Source of the DNA: Ochromonadaceae sp. CCMP2298
Taxonomy: Eukaryota; Sar; Synurophyceae; Ochromonadales; Ochromonadaceae
DNA length: 13,003 nucleotides
Assembly (NCBI GenBank): GCA_026770595.1
Contig: MU634352.1
Location: 1 to 13,003 of the forward strand
Direction of reading: 5' to 3'
Positions 9,001-13,003 of this stretch are shown here, one piece after another. Position 1 is the stretch's first letter; each line of letters opens with the position of its first letter. A model generated the notes under the pieces. It was not told where the DNA came from, ran no database searches, and saw nothing but the letters and a program-made list of their open reading frames with translations. Made by a program: the position numbers and the translations under genes.

Positions 9001-12000
9001 GAGTGAAAGTTCACCTCCACCTTGTCCTTCTCCTTGTACCGCCCGCGGCACACCACCGTATCCTCCAGGCTGAGCCGTTTCAGCCCGTCGAACGAGATGG
9101 CGGGGCTGTAGGGGAGGCCATTCGCCTTGGAGGTGCGCAGGTAGAGCTGGGGGATGGAGGTGAGAGCGATGTCGTAGTCTGAGTCGATATCGTACGTGCC
9201 GTCGCTGTTGTCGCCCACCACCACGGCCGGGAACCACATGCCCTTGCCCTGCGCGTTCACCTCGACGCTCCAGCCGGCCAAGAAGCGCGCGCGGTCGCCG
9301 GGCCGCTCGATGGCCGAGGACCGCGACAGCAGGCGAATGATGTCCTTGGTGACGCCGAGCTCTTCCTCGCCGTCCACGTACAGCACGTCGTAGAAGCCGC
9401 CGCCGCAGACCTTCGTGACCACCCCCGTGAGCCACTTCTCCTTCTCGTCCGACGCGGCGTAGGTGTACTTCAGCTCCAGCTTGCCGTTGGCCTTGCCGCG
9501 GCGGTCCACCACGTTCACCTCGACGCTCTCGCCCATGGCTGCGAAGAGGTTGATCAGCGGCAGCGAGGCGGAGCCAATAAACACGTCGTGCAAGCCGGGG
9601 CAGCTGTCGTACACCATGATCTTCATCGCGTGCTCTCGGGCCTCCAGGTGGGACACGAAGCAGTTCAGGTCCAGGCCCCAGTGGCAGTTCCAGTCCTGGT
9701 TGGCCAGCACGTGGCTGTAGGAGGACCAGAAATCCCCCACCTCCAGCACCACGAAGGGGTCCTGCCTGCCCCGCAGCTCGGACTCCTTCAGATGCGCCGG
9801 GACGGGGGCGCGCAGCTGCTTGTACCGCGCGGTGTTCCCCACCAAGCGGAACTTGTTGAGGTTCGTGGCGGTAATGGAGTTAATGCGGATCCACCCACTC
9901 TGGAAGGTCTTGGGCACGAACACGTTCTCCAGGCGGGAGGCGGCCCCGTCGCTGCGCAGGTACTTGGTGGGCGAGAAGAACATGGCCTTGGGGGCCTCCT
10001 GTGCGCTGACGAGCTCCCCCACTGTGCTGTAGTGCAGGAAGAAGCTCACCCGCCCCGCTGGCTTGTCCCCCTCGTCCCGCAGCTGCATGGCGAACTCGGT
10101 CCCGGGGTCGTCGATGCCGTCGTTGCGCCCGAGCAGGGAGTGCAGCGGCGCCTGCGCGCGGCCCACCAGCACGGGCTCCTCGCGGTTCTCGTAGACCAGC
10201 GCGGTGAGGATGTCGTTCGGGCACTCCTCGTAGGCCACCTCGAAGATCATATTGGGGTCGTCGAAGACCGCGAAAAGGGTCGGCCGGTCGATCTTCTTCA
10301 CCCCCTGCACCGCCTCGGTCCTGCGCACGCCGTTGCCCGCCTGCACCACCACGCGGTAGCACCCAGCGGGGCTGGTGGGAGCCTGGGGGGTCTGGGGGAT
10401 CATGTCGGAGCAGACGATGCGGCGGACGATCAGCAGGCCGCTCAGCTCGTCTGCCCCGTCGTCGTACTTGAGCCGACTGACCCTCATCGGAGTAACGGGA
10501 AGGGGGGCGGAATCCAGACGCGCGGGAGACACAGTCGTGTGCTTCCTAGCCTGCCGATCCAGCAGACGCGCGTTCAGCAACACGCAGCCGGCCGCCACGC
10601 AGCTCTCGTCCAGCAGTGGCACGGTGACCTCCCTGAGCGCGTTGAGGGCCAGCACCGACAGTTCCACCCCGCCCCGGCCAATGTAGAGCACCTTTCCACT
10701 GGGGTGGGTCATAACCGCCTCCACCTCCAGCTGCAGACCCGATTTGTACCTCCCCGCGTCCACCTCGAACTCGTACGACTCGGGAAACTTCGCCACAGAG
10801 CGCGCGTAGAGCTGCTGCAGCGTCTGCACCTGAGAGGCGTAACCGAGGGGCGGCAGTTAGATGAGCCATAAAGTGGGTTTTTGAAAAAAAAGACCAGTTA
10901 GAGTATGTGTGTTCAAGGTGAAAAGACCAGATTTGGGTTCTGGGAATCATGATAAAGAGACATACGGCCCTTTTATGTAGTTCTAACCGTACCTGGCGCT
11001 GGTCCACCTTTATCCTCAGCTGGGGCACGAGGGGGAAGGACACGTACTTCAGGTTGTGCGCTGAGATCGCGCGCACCTGCAGGGTGTAGGAGGTGCGGGG
11101 CGCGGAGGGCGTGGTCAGCGCGGCTCTAGCGCGCACCAAGGCTGGGCTGGAGCCAGAGGCGGAACCAGAGCTGGAGAAGGAGCCGGAGTGGGCCGGCTTT
11201 ATCTTAAACGGGGTTCTCTTGGCCGGACAGCCCATCAGCTTGTCCTTCAGTTGCTGGATCATGTCGCGCTCGCTGGTGAAGTTGCGTACCATGTCGAGCT
11301 CCGCGATCTCCAGGCGGATCGGGAAGGGGAAGTTGCGCACCTTGGTGGCCCTCAGCGCGTACTGCAGGCTGTGCAGAGTGTAGTGGTACTCGTCCACCTC
11401 GCTGCCCACGGTGGCCAGCATGATGGTCTTGGAGTTGCCCCCCAGGGAGTCCTTCAGCAGGTGCGTCAGCTTCGAGTTGAGGTAGGGCACGTGCATCTCG
11501 CCCAGCGCGGGGGTGGGGCTCGTCATAGTGCGCGTGTTGAGGCTCATCATGTGGCCGCTGCCACTCATCCTCTTGCGCTGGTTCTTCAGGTAGATGGAGG
11601 CGTTGAGGGACAGGGCGTGCAGGACCTCGCCCAGCGCCAGCAGAGACTTGTTGATGTTCTGCGTCTCCACCATGGCGCTGCCCACGGCCTTGGACTCCGC
11701 CACGCGCTCGCTGCCTGCCAGATCCACCAGGTGGATCTTGCCCAGACGCAGCTCAGACCGCGGCTTACCGGCGATGGCGACCTTGCTCTCGACGTAGACC
11801 GTGAGCACGGAGTGGCTCCTGAGAGGCGGAGACCGAATCAGATGAGCCATAAAGTATGAAGTTTTAGAAAAAAGTTCAGTTAGCGTATGTGTACTCAAGG
11901 TGAAAAGACCAGATTTGGGTAGGGAATCATGATAAAAAGACGGCCCTTTTATGCAATCCTAACCGTACCTGGAGGAGGCGTCGTTGGCCTTCATGGCCGC

Positions 12001-12813
12001 GAACGTGCGGAACTTGTTGCCTATCCATACCAGCTTCAGGGCCTCGCCACCAGACCTCACGGGAATGCGCAGATGCGGGCCGCTGAGAAACACGCCCGTA
12101 GATATGCTCTCGTGGATATTGATCTTGTCTAGGCTGTGCGAGAGGTCGGGCAGGTTGGCCAGGATGCCTGCTTCGAAGAGCCCCGCGTCATCTAGATCCG
12201 AGTTGAAACTGTCCGCATCCTCGCCGCTCGCCTCTATCCGAGCGAGCTCGATGGACGCGGGTTTCAGCAAGTTGCGCAGGCCGTTGTTGTACAGCTCCAC
12301 GTAGCTCATCTCCACGTGGAATGCGACCTCCACGCTCTCCGTCTTGATCCGCCCGATTATCTTAAAAATGTCCTCCACCACGCGCGGTGTGATGCCAACG
12401 TTTCCCTTTATTCCTGTCATCGTGTAAGACTTGCCCGAGCCAGTCGCGCCGTACGTGAAGATCGTGGTGTTGTACCCTTGCACGGTGAAGAGCACATTCT
12501 CCGCCACTGCGTCGTAGATATCCTCCTGCTCGCAGGTGGGGGGAAAGACGTGCTCGTAGCCGAAAACCTTTTCCTGTTTTTCTCTTCCGCCTTTGTATCC
12601 TCCTGGCAGGTTCAAGACCGACGTCTTCTCGAAGCAGTGGTTCATGGACACCAGCTTCACGCGCTGATTGTCGAGAATCATCAGGCAGTCAGGATTGTGC
12701 CCCTTCGCCAAGACGGCAGCTTGATGCAAGAAATGATGCGGCAGCGTGTCCACGCGCGGTCGAACGCGAAGGTAGACCTTCACGTTCTCCGCCCCCAGAG
12801 TTGCCGCATCCAT
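1..12813 (-). CDS. Giant multidomain kinesin (motor, 3 C2-like, Tudor-like block, repeat rod), 3' end beyond window
   Basis: Spliced coding sequence is join(12813..11969, 11818..10993, 10829..1) on the minus strand. It gives 4166 codons plus two bases with no stop, so the C-terminus lies outside the window. The product is an ATP-driven microtubule motor with an N-terminal catalytic domain, recognised from GATGSGKS, NDASSRSH, DLAGSER and the HVPY...NSKLT / LGGNSKT stretch. C2-like, Tudor-like and long Ala/Glu-rich helical regions follow. The ATG at 12813 is chosen because it sits nine residues before the first motor strand (NVKVYLRVRPR) and has A at -3 and G at +4. However, the frame is open upstream to the window edge, so an earlier start or upstream exon is possible. 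Conventional kinesins are about 1,000 residues and the large mitotic ones under about 3,000, so this is exceptionally long. Exons 1 and 2 join in frame (1671 nt, 557 codons). No frameshift was seen in exon 3. The subfamily is uncertain, with some kinesin-8-like traits in the motor. Confidence 0.93.
3..4355 (-). repeat. Distal rod: degenerate ~190-residue tandem repeat (residues ~2716-4166 and onward)
   Basis: Seven copies share a Trp in an E-x-A-x-W context at residues 2824, 3022, 3220, 3407, 3587, 3848 and 4038 (codons starting 4031, 3437, 2843, 2282, 1742, 959 and 389). In six of the seven, Leu-Leu follows exactly 27 and 28 residues later; the 3848 copy has Phe-Leu. Each copy has an aromatic-x-x-aromatic motif (Y/F-x-x-Y/F/G, often after Pro) at 2919, 3117, 3308, 3502, 3684, 3943 and 4130, that is 95, 95, 88, 95, 97, 95 and 92 residues after the Trp. 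A half copy with DRYVGV begins at 2716. Unit length is 180-198 residues except one of ~260 caused by an insert. The family is not recognised. The regular Trp recalls spectrin repeats, but the period is about twice theirs. Confidence 0.82.
1035..1320 (-). other. Non-helical insert inside one rod repeat (~95 residues)
   Basis: Helical sequence stops at IAARCGGNMRRVEIAQPGG and resumes near VTEQVCAAAES. The stretch between is rich in Gly, Pro, Thr and Ser (PELPSTTADSSPVQDG) and has strand-like TVTLRRLRGSIRDFGLAV. It explains why this repeat unit is about 260 rather than 190 residues long. Confidence 0.65.
4356..8069 (-). other. Proximal rod: Ala/Glu-rich helical region (residues ~1478-2715)
   Basis: There are about 1,240 residues dominated by Ala, Glu, Arg, Leu and Gln with few Pro or Gly, typical of long helices or coiled coil. 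Proline-containing breaks occur around SPAKTTPQSPEEQ (~7850-7800) and EASPGSSPSRN (~7370-7320), with a large one at 4797-4525. A divergent copy of the distal repeat is visible: Trp2125 (6128) and Tyr2213 (5864) in DAAYKNLFEVQ are 88 residues apart. A further Tyr motif, DEYLGDF, is at 2429 (5216). Heptad regularity was not computed, so single helices or helical bundles are as likely as a dimeric coiled coil. Confidence 0.7.
4525..4797 (-). other. Non-helical insert in the rod (~90 residues)
   Basis: The helical composition breaks at RLPARFRCSLGQVLFGK. The next ~90 residues are rich in Pro, Gly, Asn, Ser and basic residues (RRKPSLQAPRSP, MPAHADGGN, SPMSADQKDD) and end in strand-like LRFDFVINPVKVDF before helix resumes at REAEEKAA. 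It may be a flexible hinge or a small folded insertion. The RRKPS and RSP strings could be phosphorylation sites (inference). Confidence 0.6.
8070..9443 (-). repeat. About seven Tudor/agenet-like SH3-barrel repeats (residues ~1020-1477)
   Basis: The repeated pattern is GdxVxxxxxxxGxWxxAxVxxxxxxGxYDVxYxDGxxE followed by a hydrophobic end (IR, LR). The aromatic anchor residue of each copy is at 1023 (W), 1089 (W), 1171 (W), 1266 (F), 1333 (W), 1394 (W) and 1466 (W), spaced 61 to 95 residues apart. Typical pieces are FYDVLYVDGEEE, RWIPAKITK with FDVHFEDGYYE, and IWYHAVV with YNIQYDDGEMD. The last copy is truncated after LWAILQRI and runs into the rod. Tudor and agenet barrels usually bind methylated lysine or arginine, or act as protein scaffolds. 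Which repeats keep an aromatic cage cannot be judged by eye. I cannot say whether other kinesins carry such a block. Confidence 0.75.
9459..9896 (-). other. C2-like domain 3 (residues ~869-1014)
   Basis: This is the clearest C2 domain in the protein. WIRINSITATNL is the first strand. RQDPFVVLEVG matches the usual SDPYVxVxxG, and NQDWNCHW matches the NPxWN turn. MKIMVYDS then DVFIGSASLPL match LxIxVYDxD...DxFIGxxxIPL, and the domain ends GKLELKYTY. Aspartates in QDPF, YDS and HDVF sit where calcium ligands sit in family members, so some calcium binding is possible. C2 domains commonly bind membranes or partner proteins. Confidence 0.78.
10026..10451 (-). other. C2-like domain 2 (residues ~684-825)
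   Basis: The start LLIVRRIVCSDMIP leads into a Pro-rich loop (PQTPQAPTSP) and CYRVVVQAG. FEVAYEECPNDILTALVYEN and VLVGRAQAPLHSLL then match the C2 pattern of a strand, a VYD-like strand and a (F/V)xG...xPL turn. The domain ends with GRVSFFLHYS. The calcium-binding aspartates are mostly absent, so calcium-independent lipid or protein contact is more likely than calcium sensing (inference). Confidence 0.6.
10551..11094 (-). other. C2-like domain 1 (residues ~524-650, split by intron 2)
   Basis: The region starts YTLQVRAISAHNL, a typical first C2 strand, and continues with QLRIKVD. Later come KVLYIGRGGVELSVLAL and a closing VTVPLLDES. The strand order fits a beta-sandwich, but the acidic calcium loops are not evident. 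This is the weakest of the three C2-like calls. Intron 2 lies between the second and third predicted strands. Confidence 0.5.
10830..10992 (-). other. Intron 2 (163 nt, phase 0, GT-AG), near-copy of intron 1
   Basis: The donor is CGCCAG|GTACGGTTAG and the acceptor is CGCCTCTCAG|GTGCAG. Removing it joins the VDQRQ end of exon 2 to VQTLQQLYARS of exon 3, inside the first C2-like domain. Its length is not a multiple of three, and reading through it leads into a shifted frame that stops at 10546, whereas splicing opens a frame of more than 10.8 kb. CTAACTG elements near the 3' end fit a branch site. It shares long identical blocks with intron 1. Confidence 0.9.
11095..11331 (-). other. Neck and Ser-rich linker (residues ~445-523)
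   Basis: After the motor comes FPFPIRLEIAELDMVRNF, then a short charged helix ERDMIQQLKDKLM typical in position of a kinesin neck helix. It is followed by a basic patch (AKRTPFKIKP) and a Ser/Gly-rich, probably flexible stretch (~493-525). The predicted helix is short, so neck-driven dimerisation is not obvious from the sequence. Confidence 0.6.
11491..11604 (-). other. Expanded loop 12 of the motor (residues 354-391)
   Basis: Between the end of the relay helix (LHALSL) and HVPYLNSKLT there are about 38 residues where most kinesins have roughly ten. The insert begins with a basic cluster, KNQRKR (360-365), and continues Ser/Thr/Met-rich with SPTP. In kinesin-3 and kinesin-8 motors, basic residues at this place contact the acidic tubulin tails and raise processivity. 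A similar role here is inference. Confidence 0.75.
11819..11968 (-). other. Intron 1 (150 nt, phase 2, GT-AG)
   Basis: The donor is CCTCCAG|GTACGGTTAG and the acceptor is GCCTCTCAG|GAGCC. Splicing joins AG to G and restores Arg282 inside the invariant NxxSSRSH switch I motif, which fixes both boundaries. Unspliced reading hits TAG at 11961-11959, three codons past the junction. The intron is much richer in A and T than the flanking exons. A CTGAT or CTAAC element upstream of the acceptor could serve as branch site. Its sequence is closely similar to intron 2. Confidence 0.94.
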
Positions 12814-12880
12814 GCTGCTGAATCGCCAAGAGTTCTGTCCTTGCGAGTGCTGACAAAAGCACGCCCCGGGTAATTCGATT

Positions 12881-12900
12881 GATCGCTCGCGAAAGCGATC
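12881..12900. repeat. Inverted repeat, 7-bp arms with 6-base loop
   Basis: GATCGCT (12881-12887) and AGCGATC (12894-12900) are perfect inverse complements around CGCGAA. An overlapping palindrome GCGATCGC is at 12895-12902. The element lies 68 bases upstream of the ATG. It could form a short hairpin in the leader RNA or bind a dimeric factor; no function is assigned. Confidence 0.55.
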
Positions 12901-12950
12901 GCTCAGGAATATCCGTAAGGCTCCTGTATCTAGACTTCGAATAAATACGT

Positions 12951-12979
12951 GGTGCAGCAACTCGGTGGTGGAGCAACTC
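12951..12979. repeat. Imperfect 16-bp tandem repeat
   Basis: GGTGCAGCAACTC (12951-12963) is repeated as GGTGGAGCAACTC (12967-12979), with one mismatch and a 16-base period. It sits near the window edge upstream of the kinesin. Two copies only; it may be chance or a small regulatory duplication. Confidence 0.45.
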
Positions 12980-13003
12980 CTGGAACCAAGGGGGGTGAAA
13001 TCC

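Larger units (their letters stand above)
11332..12789 (-). other. Kinesin motor domain (residues ~9-444, interrupted by intron 1)
   Basis: The domain begins NVKVYLRVRPR. A long loop 2 region (residues ~25-80) is followed by FGYEHVFPP and QEDIYDAV. The ATP-binding P-loop GATGSGKS is residues 122-129 (12427-12450). Switch I NDASSRSH is residues 277-284 and is split by intron 1. Switch II DLAGSE is residues 314-319 (11707-11724). The relay helix region NINKSLLALGEVLHAL is residues 336-351, and the domain ends with LQYALRATKVRN at 433-444. All nucleotide-contacting motifs are intact, so ATPase activity is likely. Unusual features are an acidic insert at about 185-230, a long loop 12, and Leu395 and His401 where most kinesins carry Arg in YRxSKLTRLL. 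Ala123 in the P-loop, the SLLALG string, a long loop 2 and a basic loop 12 recall kinesin-8. This is only a hint; a tree is needed to place it. Confidence 0.95.
12814..13003 (-). promoter_or_regulatory. 5' flank or leader of the kinesin gene
   Basis: There are 190 bases upstream of the proposed ATG. The kinesin frame has no stop here, so part of it could encode an N-terminal extension, but the translation (rich in Arg, Ser, His and Cys) resembles no kinesin. A TATTTAT stretch on the minus strand (12947-12941) lies about 130 bases before the ATG and could be a TATA-like element, though one match of this length is weak. The transcription start cannot be set from sequence. Confidence 0.35.

Noticed and set aside
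8371-9435. Minus-strand open frame of 354 codons overlapping the Tudor block
   Set aside because: It is a shifted frame of the real coding sequence, rich in Arg and Gly. The correct frame shows the YDVxYxDG repeats.
7881-10871. Two long plus-strand open frames (7881-9182 and 9588-10871), rich in His, Val and Leu
   Set aside because: Both are antisense to the C2 and Tudor-like coding region. Their composition follows from reversing GAC/GTG/TAC-rich codons, and the second runs through intron 2.
10026-11094. FHA domain after the motor, as in kinesin-3
   Set aside because: No FHA signature (GR...S.H...N) is present. The strand pattern fits C2 better.
10546-11898. Minus-strand open frame of 450 codons as a separate gene
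   Set aside because: It is exon 2 read together with parts of introns 1 and 2. Its first codon is TTG, and it leaves the true frame after intron 2.
10830-11968. Terminal inverted repeats on the two similar introns, indicating a DNA transposon
   Set aside because: Only a weak inverse similarity (CATAAAAGG against the complement of CTTTATGG) was found near the ends. It is too short and imperfect to call.
1-13003. tRNA, rRNA, CRISPR array or second protein-coding gene
   Set aside because: I found no cloverleaf-like segments, no spaced direct repeats and no uninterrupted non-kinesin frame with recognisable motifs. Practically every base before 12814 belongs to the kinesin gene.

Overview
This window is eukaryotic nuclear DNA. 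The coding sequence is strongly GC-rich, with GC-ending codons such as GCG, GAG, CTG and GTG dominating. It is interrupted by two short AT-richer GT-AG introns, and the only gene is a kinesin. Nothing looks prokaryotic: I see no ribosome binding sites, no operon layout and no bacterial genes. A single-celled alga or other protist is the most likely source. I infer this from the GC bias, the near-duplicate introns (a pattern reported for introner elements in Micromonas, Aureococcus and some dinoflagellates) and the domain mix. The species cannot be named from this sequence.

The whole window is essentially one minus-strand gene. It starts at an ATG at 12813 and is still open at base 1. Exon 1 is 12813-11969, exon 2 is 11818-10993, and exon 3 runs from 10829 to base 1 without a stop. 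Spliced, this gives 4166 complete codons plus two bases, so the protein exceeds 4166 residues. From the N-terminus the order is: kinesin motor (about residues 9-444); neck and Ser-rich linker (445-523); three C2-like domains (524-650, 684-825, 869-1014); a run of about seven Tudor/agenet-like small barrels (1020-1477); then about 2,700 residues of Ala/Glu-rich helical rod. The C-terminal 1,450 residues of the visible rod are a degenerate tandem repeat of about 190 residues. Each unit is marked by a Trp with a Leu-Leu pair (Phe-Leu in one copy) exactly 27/28 residues later, and an aromatic x-x-aromatic motif 88-97 residues later.

The two introns (150 and 163 nt) are recognisably copies of one another over most of their length, although they lie about 1 kb apart, in different phases and in unrelated parts of the protein. 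This suggests an introner-type mobile intron family. Exon 3 contains no such element over 10.8 kb.

The 190 bases upstream of the ATG (12814-13003) are 5' flank or leader. They hold an inverted repeat, an imperfect 16-bp tandem repeat and a weak TATA-like stretch. I found no RNA genes, CRISPR arrays, complete transposons or second protein-coding gene. The long open frames on the plus strand are antisense shadows of the GC-biased coding frame.

As a working model (inference), the protein is a microtubule motor whose C2 domains could bind membrane or protein partners, whose Tudor-like block could bind modified (methylated) proteins, and whose long rod could act as a scaffold or spacer.
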